Positions 24,581-33,720 of a stretch of DNA of 39,013 nucleotides are shown here, piece after piece (within the stretch, counting starts at the first letter, position 1; each line of letters opens with the position of its first letter). The notes beneath the pieces are model-generated. The model was not told where the DNA came from. It ran no database searches and was given only the letters and a program-made list of their open reading frames with translations. The translations under genes were made by a program, and so were the position numbers. Location: the NCBI GenBank assembly GCA_030828105.1, contig JAURDE010000005.1, positions 1 through 39,013 on the forward strand, written 5' to 3'. This DNA is from Bdellovibrionota bacterium (GTDB lineage: Bacteria; Bdellovibrionota; Bacteriovoracia; Bacteriovoracales; Bacteriovoracaceae).

Positions 24581-27500
24581 TTACCAATGCTACATCCATT
24601 AGTAAATGCAGGTGAGCAAAGAATGGGAAATCCAACATCGCTATTAGATGAAGCACCTATCGGGTATTGATATTCTTCTGGTTCAACTCCAATTGAGTAA
24701 TTTACAACCTCAGAATTATTATTCAAAAGGTTTATAAGCACAGAGTCCATTTTATGTTTACCTTTATCATACCCTTCTTTACCATGCTGTATTGTAGGAA
24801 GATATTTAGACATCTTAAATGATTTATTATTTATATCTGTAACAGGTATCTCATTATTTATTTTTCTTGATATTCTATCATCACCATCAGCATCGACACA
24901 GTTTACATCCGCACCATCGACACAACCCACACGAATCACTTTAACCTCATTAAATGCATCCATCACACCAATAATAAGTGATTTATCTGTATCGCCTGCT
25001 GCTACATCAATAGCTTTTAAGTCTTTAAGGTCGAGATCATCTTCACCATTTTCATCATATAGGGATACAATTCCTCCGGAACTTATTAAAGATAAGTCAT
25101 CCTCTAAATAGGCCGCTTCATCTAGTTTTCTTCTTGCTATCATAAGCTCATTTTCATTCTGACTACTTGGATTACTTCCAGCGATGTATAAAAACTGATT
25201 ATTCGAGATAATTCCCGAATACCCCATTGAGAGTTCGAACTGATCCATAGAGTCTAAAACAAAAGGCCCTTTCTCATTAGCACCTTGAACCGCACGGGGA
25301 TCATTATCATTAATTCCATCACCATCCCAATTACTGGACCCAATTGTAACCTCATGTCCACGAATATCTATTTTTCCATCCTCTCTTTGAGTGGCCACAA
25401 TAAGTCGTTTCGTTGTGTTAAAAGTATCTAAAACATTTCTTACGCGAGTTCCTCTTATTCCAGAATTTAAGCGAACATAGTTACCATCAACATTATATGC
25501 TGCCTGAGCAGTCTCAAGAGCAGAATCACCTTCTTTTCCAAAAGCAAGAGCAACTTTGTTTTCATTAACGGTTTCTAAAAATGGCAAATACCATGCTTCA
25601 TCTGAAGCAACAATTTGACCTACTTGAGAAGCAACAATATCTAATTTTAAACATCTCTTACTTGATTCAATATTAGCTGGGTCACTATCTTTTGTAAGAA
25701 CAATAAATCTCATAAGAGGAGCACCAGTTGGTATTGTATCAACTTCAACAATCCGATAAGCAACAAATATATGGGAATCATTTCCTGTTATAGATATATC
25801 AAAAGGCGTTTCTTCCGCAGAGGGAGCCCCTGGTGCAGAACATACATTATCTGTAGGATCTGATGCAATACTAGTTGATTTGAAACTCTCTGTAAAAATC
25901 CCTTTATTATCTACATTAAATTTTTGAACAATAAGATTTGTTCCCACACTATGAACCGTCCAAACATCCATATCCTGGGTATCAAGATTAGCTATGGTTG
26001 AATCATCAATCCAAACATCATGACTTAAATCTGCAGAGGTTATATTTGGCAGCTTTCTTTCAGCTTTATTAATAAATCTAACAAGGCCAAATCCCGCAGA
26101 GCCTGACCAAACTCGATTAACAACACAGTCATCAACATTATTACCAATTCCATCATCGCCAACGCAGACTCTAAAGCAAACTTTATTATTGGCCGGGTCA
26201 AAAAGATTTGATCCATCAAATGGACTTGTCGAATTAGGGCCATAAAGTGAACTCGGTGGTGTCCACAACAACTTTGAGGGTTGGGCACTCGTTACTGTAT
26301 TAGAAAACTGTCCGACCGCCCCCTCAACATCTGTCCATGAGCTACCAGCAATAGAAGTGCAATCATTAGTTCCTGTTTGTGAATAAGTCTGCCACTTATA
26401 AGTAATATTAGTTCCATCACCACCAGCAGGTGATGCATCAGTTATATCACCTGGATAGAGAGAAAAAATGCGACCTTCAAATACGTTAAATATTCCATTT
26501 GTAAGAGGGTCTGGATCACCTGCTAAAACGGGTGCAGGGTTTGAATTTGTAATCGCAAGAACAAAATCTTGAGTTAAAGATTGAGGGTTTATTCCTACTC
26601 CGGGGACATCACTAATAACGACTCTAATCGTTACATTTTCTGTAGCATTATTAGCAGGTCCACCTTGAATAACACTCGTAGGAATTTGCCAAGATTGGTT
26701 ATATAGAATTTTTTCAGTAGGATGGGCGACGTTATTTTGAGTGATTGAAGGTATTGGAGTCCATGAACTATCTTCTATACCATTAACATATCCCTTATAA
26801 GACACCTCTACTTTGAATGTATCTCTTTCTAAGTCTTTAATGTAGAGGTTAAATGTAATTGTGTCACCTTCATCAGCTAAAGCAATCGCGGTAGTATTAT
26901 CTCCGGAATCAAAAATGAAGCTATCTGTATTAGCATTAAGCCCTGCTTGAGTGTTTCCTGGAGAAGGAGTTGCAGGTACAGGGTCTATTGTTGGGGCCGT
27001 ATTAGACTCACCAACATTAATACTCCACGTAACCTCGTTCGATATCCTTGAGGGGCCATCAGTGCCATTTGTCTGATTATCTGAGACGGTCGCCTTTATT
27101 ACATACTCTCCAGCGGCCACAGGAGATGTATTTCCATCATTATCCTCGTCATTATATGAAGGAAAACGCAATTTACAGATATTTTTACCTGAAACGGCCT
27201 CAGCAGAAGTATAAGTGCAGTCTGGATTAGGTACATCGGCCAAAAACCAATGAGGGTTACTACCGTCAATAGGACTAAAATTGGCCACGTTTGTACAATC
27301 CTTATCTGGAGTACAGATACTAAAATTAATTGCATAATCTGTTAAATTAAGTCCAGGAGAAACAGAGCTATCCTTATCTTTAATTGCAAGAGCAAAAAGA
27401 TTATCAGTTCCTCCGCCTTGGAAAATTCCGGCCTGTAAATTATCAACATTGTTTCCAGATTCATCTCTCTCTAAGATTGGTGCAGTATTTGCTGGGGTTA

Positions 27501-28926
27501 TAGTGATATTATCCCAGTGTACTTCCCCGACGAGTTGTCCACTTAATCCATCTATAACCTTGGCATAAATTTCTTTATTAGATGCCAATGCTAAACTATC
27601 TGCTGGTATTAAATTTTTTGAATAACTAGGATTACCATTTCCAGAAAGAGCACCATAACCACTTAAACATACCGGATCTGGGTTAGGTCCACCTTTAAAA
27701 GTTAAACGGTTGATTGTACCATCAGCGGTTATCGTCCTTCCATTTTCATCAAAAAACACAATATACACACCTTCTGAAGCAGAAAGTCCTGTACCATCTT
27801 CAATATAAACACAAAAATCATGAATGGGTGTACCCCTAGTAGTATCTGGGTTAGCATTCTGAGCGGGCGCTATGTAAAATCCAAAACGGTTATTTTCGTT
27901 AGAGTTCTCATCTAAAACATTCCCTGAAACGGAATGATAAAGAGTATTATCGCTAAAGATCCTGTCATTTGTAGGATCTTGAGTAAAATTACTAATCAGA
28001 ACAGATGGATCCGTAATCGCCGGAGGAGTGGTCCCTGTTATGGCCTTAGCACCAGTAACTTTAGTCGGTGGAGGATAACTAATTTCTATATCCCAGGTTT
28101 TTTGTAAAAAGATAGGGCCTGTTGGAGTTCTTCGTGCCTCAAGATAAAGGGTATGTTTTCCTTTAGGAAACTTTGTAAGATCTGCAGGATCTACGAGAAA
28201 ACTAATGGAAGGTCTTGAAGGGTAAGGTGAACTTGTTTGCTCTACTCCATCTAAAAACCATTTAATATAATAATCTACATTATCAGGGTTACTAACATTA
28301 CCAAAGATAGTGGGACGATCATCACTTGTGACCGTTGTCATTTTTAATGGTAGAGGGTCACAATTACCAAAGCTTGAAGGTGAACATACAAAGGAGAACG
28401 TAGGATCATTAAAATCATTTACAATAAAGCTCCAAGCTACGGACTCTACTAAGCTGTTATCCTTAGGATCAATGATAGAGCTTACTATAGTGTTAACCCC
28501 TAAAGGCCAAATATTGGAATTTGATACATCTACAAATAATGCACTTACTTGATTACTTTCAGTAAAAATATTAACCCCGTTACGATACCACTTATGGATA
28601 TAGTTTTCTCCGAGTGGATTATCTACAGCTATAAGAAGGTTAAATGGGCCTACACTTCTTTTAAACGGGCTAAGAGCATTTGTTGGCGTTTTAAATTGTT
28701 CTGGACTTGGCTTAACATTAAATGCTGCTATTCTGTGTGATACTTGCAACTTAGAAATTTTATTTACCTTATCTAGGAGCCCTTCTTCTGTAAGACCAGC
28801 TTTTTCGGCAGCTCCAGGTTTTTCAAGATCACCTGCAACACAGCCAACAAATAAAAAAGTGGTCAACATCAAAGAAAATGTATTCCTAAAAAAAGACTTC
28901 AAAATAGCATCCATATTCATATTCAC
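24577..28926 (-). CDS. Giant surface lipoprotein with Ig/cadherin-like repeats
   Basis: A 1449-residue protein with lipobox LFVGC (Cys29; GTG start at 28926, with ATGs two and four codons later also possible). After a linker come two Ig-like units with W-x-x-(N/D)-G-V cores (about 105-170 and 215-285). Further units open with NTAPIL, NTAPTI or NPAPVL, the usual entry to Ig/cadherin-like domains (about 480-840). Residues about 985-1380 are rich in strands and Asp-Asn turns (DGDGINDNDPR, CVDADGDDR, DENGEDD) that could bind calcium and may form a beta-propeller. Cysteines are paired within modules. The architecture is that of an adhesin or scaffold on the outer surface. It is divergent from the barrel gene at 29172 and ends on a TTAA shared with the barrel lipoprotein gene. 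No specific family recognised. Confidence 0.8.
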   Translation of the reverse strand: MNMNMDAILKSFFRNTFSLMLTTFLFVGCVAGDLEKPGAAEKAGLTEEGLLDKVNKISKLQVSHRIAAFNVKPSPEQFKTPTNALSPFKRSVGPFNLLIAVDNPLGENYIHKWYRNGVNIFTESNQVSALFVDVSNSNIWPLGVNTIVSSIIDPKDNSLVESVAWSFIVNDFNDPTFSFVCSPSSFGNCDPLPLKMTTVTSDDRPTIFGNVSNPDNVDYYIKWFLDGVEQTSSPYPSRPSISFLVDPADLTKFPKGKHTLYLEARRTPTGPIFLQKTWDIEISYPPPTKVTGAKAITGTTPPAITDPSVLISNFTQDPTNDRIFSDNTLYHSVSGNVLDENSNENNRFGFYIAPAQNANPDTTRGTPIHDFCVYIEDGTGLSASEGVYIVFFDENGRTITADGTINRLTFKGGPNPDPVCLSGYGALSGNGNPSYSKNLIPADSLALASNKEIYAKVIDGLSGQLVGEVHWDNITITPANTAPILERDESGNNVDNLQAGIFQGGGTDNLFALAIKDKDSSVSPGLNLTDYAINFSICTPDKDCTNVANFSPIDGSNPHWFLADVPNPDCTYTSAEAVSGKNICKLRFPSYNDEDNDGNTSPVAAGEYVIKATVSDNQTNGTDGPSRISNEVTWSINVGESNTAPTIDPVPATPSPGNTQAGLNANTDSFIFDSGDNTTAIALADEGDTITFNLYIKDLERDTFKVEVSYKGYVNGIEDSSWTPIPSITQNNVAHPTEKILYNQSWQIPTSVIQGGPANNATENVTIRVVISDVPGVGINPQSLTQDFVLAITNSNPAPVLAGDPDPLTNGIFNVFEGRIFSLYPGDITDASPAGGDGTNITYKWQTYSQTGTNDCTSIAGSSWTDVEGAVGQFSNTVTSAQPSKLLWTPPSSLYGPNSTSPFDGSNLFDPANNKVCFRVCVGDDGIGNNVDDCVVNRVWSGSAGFGLVRFINKAERKLPNITSADLSHDVWIDDSTIANLDTQDMDVWTVHSVGTNLIVQKFNVDNKGIFTESFKSTSIASDPTDNVCSAPGAPSAEETPFDISITGNDSHIFVAYRIVEVDTIPTGAPLMRFIVLTKDSDPANIESSKRCLKLDIVASQVGQIVASDEAWYLPFLETVNENKVALAFGKEGDSALETAQAAYNVDGNYVRLNSGIRGTRVRNVLDTFNTTKRLIVATQREDGKIDIRGHEVTIGSSNWDGDGINDNDPRAVQGANEKGPFVLDSMDQFELSMGYSGIISNNQFLYIAGSNPSSQNENELMIARRKLDEAAYLEDDLSLISSGGIVSLYDENGEDDLDLKDLKAIDVAAGDTDKSLIIGVMDAFNEVKVIRVGCVDGADVNCVDADGDDRISRKINNEIPVTDINNKSFKMSKYLPTIQHGKEGYDKGKHKMDSVLINLLNNNSEVVNYSIGVEPEEYQYPIGASSNSDVGFPILCSPAFTNGCSIGN

Positions 28927-29171
28927 TTAAGTACCTATCGTTCTGAAATCTCTAAACTTTTAGTGTCTTTCATAGGTTTCTTACTGGATCATTTTACTTT
29001 GCATAAGCGGACTCATTAGATCAGTCTTTTGCTTTTCCTATAATTTTCATTAGTTAATAGATTTGAAGTTTTTTACTTGGTTATGATGGTGTGTAAAATG
29101 TGACTCTATTTCTGGTCAAAGACTCAAATGTAAAAATGAGTTAATATTGAGATTACGGGGACTTATTTAAA
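28927..29171. promoter_or_regulatory. Divergent control region between giant lipoprotein and barrel gene
   Basis: A 245-bp AT-rich gap separating two divergent starts, so it must carry promoters for both. A GGGG lies about 12 bases before the plus-strand ATG. No operator or hairpin was convincing by eye. Confidence 0.5.
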
Positions 29172-30380
29172 ATGAAATACACTATCTTTTTAACCTTTTT
29201 TATTAGTTCTACCCTTTTTGCATTCCCAAGAGGGATTCCTAAAAAACCTTTTGAAGTCAAAGTTTTTACTCCGAAAAATGGTCAAGGATATTCTCAGGCC
29301 TTAACTGAGTATCGTATGGCCTTTGAAACGAGTCATTGTAGAGGTGCTTTTGTGCCTGTACCTAAAGAGGGCTGGAACTGTAAAGAAACTCCAAGAAACC
29401 CAAACCGTTTGGGTTGCACTAGAATATATCATTGTGCAAGAGCTTCTAAAAAAAGAAGTCGCTCTTTTTTAATATCTACCGCCAAAAATAAAATGAAACG
29501 TTTTAAGGTAAAAGTACCTGAAGAAGATATAAAAATTATTATTCCTCAAAAAGAATCTCCCTCTTTTGAAACGGGAGAGATGGCCATGAAAAGAAAGCAA
29601 TTAGAATCATGGAAAGTTCAGCTGGCCCAAAAAGAAAAAGAAGAAAAACAGAGGCTAGCAAGACTAAGCAGACTCAAAGACATATTACCTAATGAACCGG
29701 AAATGCGTGAAGATAATGAAATTTTAGAGTTCCTTAAAAGCGAGGGACTATCCCCTGATGACATCAGAGATGAAGAGGATATAAAGGCCTTTTTAAAAAG
29801 AGAAAAAATTAGTGATGATGTAGTTTATAGGGACTATGACCCATTCACAGAAGAAGATATTAAGTGGGTTCTACAAACGACAATTGAACCAGATGGAATG
29901 ACCAAGGTCTATAAGCTACGTAGACTAACTTCCTCAGATGACCGCTTTATAAGAGAGATTCAGTGGTTTAGAGGATCTGCCTCCATGGTCGAAGTCTCAA
30001 GTGAAGGAGATTCACTAAGAACTACAAATGTAAGCTGGACCCCCTATTATCTTATTAATGAAAAGTGGTCACTTCGTGGAAACGTAGGAATTCACTTCAT
30101 TAAAGAGGCCGAAGGAAGTACAGAAAACTCATTTTCTCTTCTTGAAATTGGTGCCTATGCCCAGTTTAACCCTGAAAGATTGTACTATGAATTTGGTGCT
30201 GGATTCCAAGTCTGGAACAATCAATCTGGAGACCGTCATCTTTATACGACCTTTGGTTTAGGCTATGTATTTGAAATTCCACTATTTAGATACATCGATA
30301 GAGTGTTTGCAAATTATACTCTAGTTTCAAACCCTGAAAGTAATAGAGAGTTCAAACTTGGAGTAGGATTCGCATTCTAA
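29172..30380 (+). CDS. Outer-membrane protein with N-terminal periplasmic domain, coiled coil and C-terminal barrel
   Basis: Signal peptide (MKYTIFLTFFISSTLFA), then a small basic domain with four cysteines (HCRGAF, WNCKET, LGCTR, YHCARA; about 55-90). A long charged helix/coiled coil (about 135-210) contains two DDI-R-(D/E)-EED-like repeats. From about residue 225 comes a barrel-type strand region ending FKLGVGFAF, with a terminal Phe as expected for BamA recognition. The coiled coil and cysteine domain would sit in the periplasm and could bind peptidoglycan or a partner. It is divergent from the giant lipoprotein gene and 18 bases upstream of the cytosolic deacetylase-like gene. No family recognised. 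Confidence 0.7.
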   Translation: MKYTIFLTFFISSTLFAFPRGIPKKPFEVKVFTPKNGQGYSQALTEYRMAFETSHCRGAFVPVPKEGWNCKETPRNPNRLGCTRIYHCARASKKRSRSFLISTAKNKMKRFKVKVPEEDIKIIIPQKESPSFETGEMAMKRKQLESWKVQLAQKEKEEKQRLARLSRLKDILPNEPEMREDNEILEFLKSEGLSPDDIRDEEDIKAFLKREKISDDVVYRDYDPFTEEDIKWVLQTTIEPDGMTKVYKLRRLTSSDDRFIREIQWFRGSASMVEVSSEGDSLRTTNVSWTPYYLINEKWSLRGNVGIHFIKEAEGSTENSFSLLEIGAYAQFNPERLYYEFGAGFQVWNNQSGDRHLYTTFGLGYVFEIPLFRYIDRVFANYTLVSNPESNREFKLGVGFAF

Positions 30381-30398
30381 TCATGATAACTTTCCCTT

Positions 30399-31304
30399 GT
30401 GAAAATTAAAGTCATAAACACAGTCGATTGGGAAGGCCGCTGTCTAGAAGAAGAAAACCTTGTGGCCATGGAAAAGTTCAATGAGCTTTATCCTCATATA
30501 CCTACTCTTCACTTTATGAATGCGGCCTATTTTACCAAAGGCCTTGATAATAGTTTTGTAGAAGAAAGAATTAAGCGTGTTATTAAGAAAAATGACCTTC
30601 TCGGTCTCCATATCCACTGCTGGAAAAGCCTTGTGGAAAAAAGCGGTCTTGATTTTCGATTATCTCCAAGCTTTGTATTTGAAGAAGGTATACCTAAAGA
30701 AGAACTTCAAAAAAGCGATTGTGGCCATGACCTAAGTCTAAGTGCTTATAATAAGTCTGAGATCAAAAAGCTTATTAATACAAGTGAGAGTATCCTAAAA
30801 AAGTATAACCTTCTCAATTGTTCTTTCTTTCGTGCTGGGGGATGGATGGCAAACGAGGAGGTCCTAAAAGCTCTTAAAGAGTGTCATTACACACATGACT
30901 TTTCAGCAGTACCCCCAAAGCTTTTAGAGGGAAAAAGAAAAAATGAAACACTCTATAAAATGCTTGAACCTCTATGGGAAAAGATTGACTCTTCCACAAC
31001 GCCTTATCAGATAATACCTGGCCTATGGGAGCTACCAAATACAGCATGTCTGGCCGACTACATGACTGGTCCAGACTTCCTCAATGTCTTTAAAGATATC
31101 TCTTCTTCTAAAAATGAGGATTGTCTTTTTATTATGGGCTTCCACCAAGAAACGGCCCATAGATTTATTGATAGGGTTATTGATGCCATAAACTTGATCG
31201 AATCTGAAAACGCAGAAATATCTTACGATCTTAGCTTCTTACAGCCAACCCAAGCTTCCAAAAGTGATAAGGGAGATAATCACAATACCCCATTGAATCC
31301 CTAG
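30399..31304 (+). CDS. Cytosolic polysaccharide deacetylase-like (NodB/CE4-like) protein
   Basis: A 301-residue paralogue of the exported protein at 8759-9742. The shared blocks appear in the same order: TVDWEGR, LHFMNAAYFTK, GLHIHCWKSLVEKSG, DCGHDLSLSAYN, FFRAGGW, LWELPNTACLADY and GFHQETAHR. It has no signal peptide: the GTG start leads straight into the first catalytic-type strand, so it should act in the cytoplasm. The ribosome site is weak and the gap from the barrel gene is 18 bases, consistent with read-through. The last 66 bases (a low-complexity tail after SFLQPTQ) overlap the 3' end of a convergent membrane-protein gene, as if the original stop was lost. Enzyme activity is inferred from motif order. 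Confidence 0.65.
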   Translation: MKIKVINTVDWEGRCLEEENLVAMEKFNELYPHIPTLHFMNAAYFTKGLDNSFVEERIKRVIKKNDLLGLHIHCWKSLVEKSGLDFRLSPSFVFEEGIPKEELQKSDCGHDLSLSAYNKSEIKKLINTSESILKKYNLLNCSFFRAGGWMANEEVLKALKECHYTHDFSAVPPKLLEGKRKNETLYKMLEPLWEKIDSSTTPYQIIPGLWELPNTACLADYMTGPDFLNVFKDISSSKNEDCLFIMGFHQETAHRFIDRVIDAINLIESENAEISYDLSFLQPTQASKSDKGDNHNTPLNP

Positions 31305-31874
31305 AACTTTAATTTGCTTTTTTCGGTCATTAAGGTCGTAGACGTAGAAGCACATCAAATAAAAAGGCAAATACCCAAATAAAAAGATGAGATAAGGAAA
31401 CTTGGTATTCCACCAAGTGTATTCCCAAGTTAATGCATTAACGCTATTAAGCCAACATTCAACGGCCACGGATAAAATACTGTTAACTACAGCATAAAAA
31501 ATTCTATTATTCACTCCTAGGACTTTGGCACTTTTATCTTTGGGTAATAACTTAACGGCCCCTATTCCCATTATGGCGAACATAAAAGTTATTTCTATAT
31601 TAAGGCCCATTAAAAAAAGCCATGCCGTTTTTGTTGGAGCACCCCAAATAGGAGCAAACTGAGTAAAATGAAATACTAAACCATTAATCGTTTCATTGAT
31701 TAAATCTTGCCCCCATAAGGCAAGCCCTGCAAAAACTGTTGATAATTCACCTTTTGCAATTTCATTAGAGTAAATAAATATAACAATCAGTAAAAAAGGG
31801 ATAATGTACCATTGAAAGGTTATATCAGGCCTTCTGAGTATTTCGAGGGCCTGTTGTGAGTAAGCTGAAGGCAT
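31239..31874 (-). CDS. Polytopic membrane protein of unknown function
   Basis: A 211-residue protein with about six hydrophobic helices (near 24-40, 45-65, 82-108, 125-146, 160-180, 191-210) and a charged loop DLNDRKKQIK before the last. Trp and Tyr are abundant at helix ends. AGGAGA seven bases before the ATG is a strong ribosome site. The final helix is encoded opposite the tail of the deacetylase-like gene, over 66 bases. No family recognised. Confidence 0.75.
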   Translation of the reverse strand: MPSAYSQQALEILRRPDITFQWYIIPFLLIVIFIYSNEIAKGELSTVFAGLALWGQDLINETINGLVFHFTQFAPIWGAPTKTAWLFLMGLNIEITFMFAIMGIGAVKLLPKDKSAKVLGVNNRIFYAVVNSILSVAVECWLNSVNALTWEYTWWNTKFPYLIFLFGYLPFYLMCFYVYDLNDRKKQIKVLGIQWGIVIISLITFGSLGWL

Positions 31875-32011
31875 AAATAATCTCCTGATAAAAACTTTTT
31901 ATACCATTTTTAGGCCCTATCTCCGAGCAATTTTCTATTAAAATATTTTATGAGGTAAGACGAATATAGCATTGAGTCCAAGGACAAACTTAAAACATGT
32001 GAGGTGTATCT

Positions 32012-32863
32012 ATGAAAAAATGGATTTTGAATTTTCAAAGAACGAGCGCAAGCTTACTGCTTGGGGCTACTCTTTTATTTGTATCGTGCGGTAAAAACCC
32101 TGAGCAAGATATTGTTAAAGATGTAGATGTTTATACTGAATTAAGAGATGGAGATGTGTGGGTTAACCTTAAAGCAAACTTCAAATTAGGTGAAGCAAGT
32201 TTAACTGAGATATCTTTTCCTATCGTAAACCCAGATGATAATACTATTCGCTATGGTGAAATAAGTTTCACACCGTTGGCCGAAGCTGGTTACAATGAAA
32301 TTGCTTTATCATTTAATCTATCTGCTTCTGAGGAAGTTCAGGGTGGAGTAGCTTCTTTACCTAACGGTAGCGAGCTCCCTATAGCTGGTATGAATAACGG
32401 AGATGTCTTACAGCTTGCTATAGACTCGATTAATTCAAGAATATATCTTGGAGCAAGTGAATCCATGACAGTACTTGGCTTTGCAGTTTCAATTGCAGAG
32501 TTTGAAAAACTAGGAGATCTGATTAATGGGGCCAATGTCTTTGTTGGTTTTAATATAAAAGAAGTTCTAGGCTCTGTTGGAATCTATACAGGTGATCAAC
32601 CGCTAAAAAATGGACTCGCCTTTTTTGTAGATATCCACAATGTTATTCCTAGAGAAGTTCTAGAGATGGCAAGAAGTGGAAGATATATTGATGAGTTGGA
32701 ATTTCAAGCAACTCTTAATAAAGTTGAAATGAAGGCCACAAGAGCTCAAAGCAGAAGAGCTTTTAAAAACATTGGTAACACTCCGCGTAACTTCATGAGC
32801 ATCTACAAAGAAGTACAGGAACTTGGGGATAAGACACTCCACTTCATTCCTACACAAGACTAA
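32012..32863 (+). CDS. Lipoprotein of unknown function
   Basis: A signal peptide with lipobox FVSC (Cys26) and 258 mature residues, mostly strand-like to about residue 230 and then helical and basic. A GAGGTG ribosome site lies before the ATG. The protein has no further cysteines. It is a single-gene unit closed by two tandem hairpins immediately downstream. No family recognised; the tight terminators and good ribosome site suggest appreciable expression. Confidence 0.75.
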   Translation: MKKWILNFQRTSASLLLGATLLFVSCGKNPEQDIVKDVDVYTELRDGDVWVNLKANFKLGEASLTEISFPIVNPDDNTIRYGEISFTPLAEAGYNEIALSFNLSASEEVQGGVASLPNGSELPIAGMNNGDVLQLAIDSINSRIYLGASESMTVLGFAVSIAEFEKLGDLINGANVFVGFNIKEVLGSVGIYTGDQPLKNGLAFFVDIHNVIPREVLEMARSGRYIDELEFQATLNKVEMKATRAQSRRAFKNIGNTPRNFMSIYKEVQELGDKTLHFIPTQD

Positions 32864-32868
32864 AATGC

Positions 32869-32918
32869 GGGGCAGCATTGCTGCCCCCCTTCATTTATCG
32901 GGACGAAACGTCCCTTTT
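32869..32918 (+). terminator. Tandem intrinsic terminators
   Basis: The first hairpin is GGGGCAGC (32869-32876), loop ATT, GCTGCCCC (32880-32887). The second is GGGACG (32900-32905), loop AAA, CGTCCC (32909-32914), followed by TTTT. The first lies five bases after the lipoprotein stop and lacks a clean T-run; the second is a classic terminator. Confidence 0.85.
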
Positions 32919-32921
32919 AAC

Positions 32922-32950
32922 TTGTCGAGACAATCTTTATGTACAATAAT
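32922..32950 (+). promoter_or_regulatory. Inverted repeat and possible promoter of the regulator gene
   Basis: TTGTC (32922-32926) and GACAA (32929-32933) form an inverted repeat with a 2-bp centre, overlapping a TTGTCG -35-like box. AATAAT (32945-32950) follows at 17 bp. Transcription would begin within a few bases of the ATG at 32959, which has no Shine-Dalgarno sequence, so the message may be nearly leaderless. The repeat could be an autoregulatory operator. Confidence 0.35.
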
Positions 32951-32958
32951 CTCCCTTA

Positions 32959-33720
32959 ATGGAAGAAAATAGTTATTGTGCACAAATTCTTAAAGATGAA
33001 CTGTATCAACGTAAATTAAGAAATAGTTCTTACTCTTTGCGTGCATTTGCAAGAGACCTTGGAATTGGAAGTACCTCATTATCTGATGTAATGAGTAATA
33101 AAAGAAAACTATCTCGAAAAAACATTCAAAAAGTATCTGAAAAACTCTCCTTATCACCTAAAGAAGTGGCCAATATTGAAGATGAACTTAGAGGCAATAG
33201 CAATAAGACTAAAACAGAGGTCGAATTTCTAGAAATAAAAGAAGATCAATTTAGACTTATAGCAGACTGGTACTACTTGGCCCTATTAAACTTTGCTAGA
33301 CTTCCTGATAACTATTCAGACCCAAAATATCTCTCCTTACGCTTGGGTTTACCTGAGCAAACAATTAGTGAAGCCATTGAAAGACTTCAAAGACTGAATC
33401 TCATCAAAATAGAAAATGGTAAGCTAATACGAACAAGTGCCCCCATTAATACAACAAAAGAAATCGCATCAGTGGCCATTCGTAAACACCATAGAGATCA
33501 ACTTCATTTGGCCGAAAATTCACTTGATAACGATCCTCTAGAGAAAAGAAATTTTAACTCTATAACCATGGCCATTAATCCCGCAAAAATTGAAAAGGCC
33601 AAAGAAATATTTAGAAAGACTGTGTCCAAAATTGAAAAAACCCTCGAAGATGAAAACCCAGAAGAGGTATACGTCCTGAACTTTCATCTCTTTCCTCTTA
33701 CTAAAGGGCAACTGCAATGA
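32959..33720 (+). CDS. TIGR02147/DUF4423-family transcriptional regulator
   Basis: A 253-residue DNA-binding protein. The N-terminal part (about 8-75) is an XRE-type helix-turn-helix: SLRAFARDLGIGSTSLSDVMSNKRKLSRKNIQKVSEKL. After a linker, a second domain begins FRLIADWYYLALLNFARLPD and contains a winged-helix-like LSLRLGLPEQTISEAIERLQRLNLI, then the tail EEVYVLNFHLFPLT. This layout is that of the TIGR02147 family, abundant in Bdellovibrionota and Fibrobacteres and of unknown ligand. Its ATGA stop overlaps the start of the exported metalloprotease-like gene, so the two are translationally coupled and the regulator probably controls this unit. Confidence 0.85.
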   Translation: MEENSYCAQILKDELYQRKLRNSSYSLRAFARDLGIGSTSLSDVMSNKRKLSRKNIQKVSEKLSLSPKEVANIEDELRGNSNKTKTEVEFLEIKEDQFRLIADWYYLALLNFARLPDNYSDPKYLSLRLGLPEQTISEAIERLQRLNLIKIENGKLIRTSAPINTTKEIASVAIRKHHRDQLHLAENSLDNDPLEKRNFNSITMAINPAKIEKAKEIFRKTVSKIEKTLEDENPEEVYVLNFHLFPLTKGQLQ

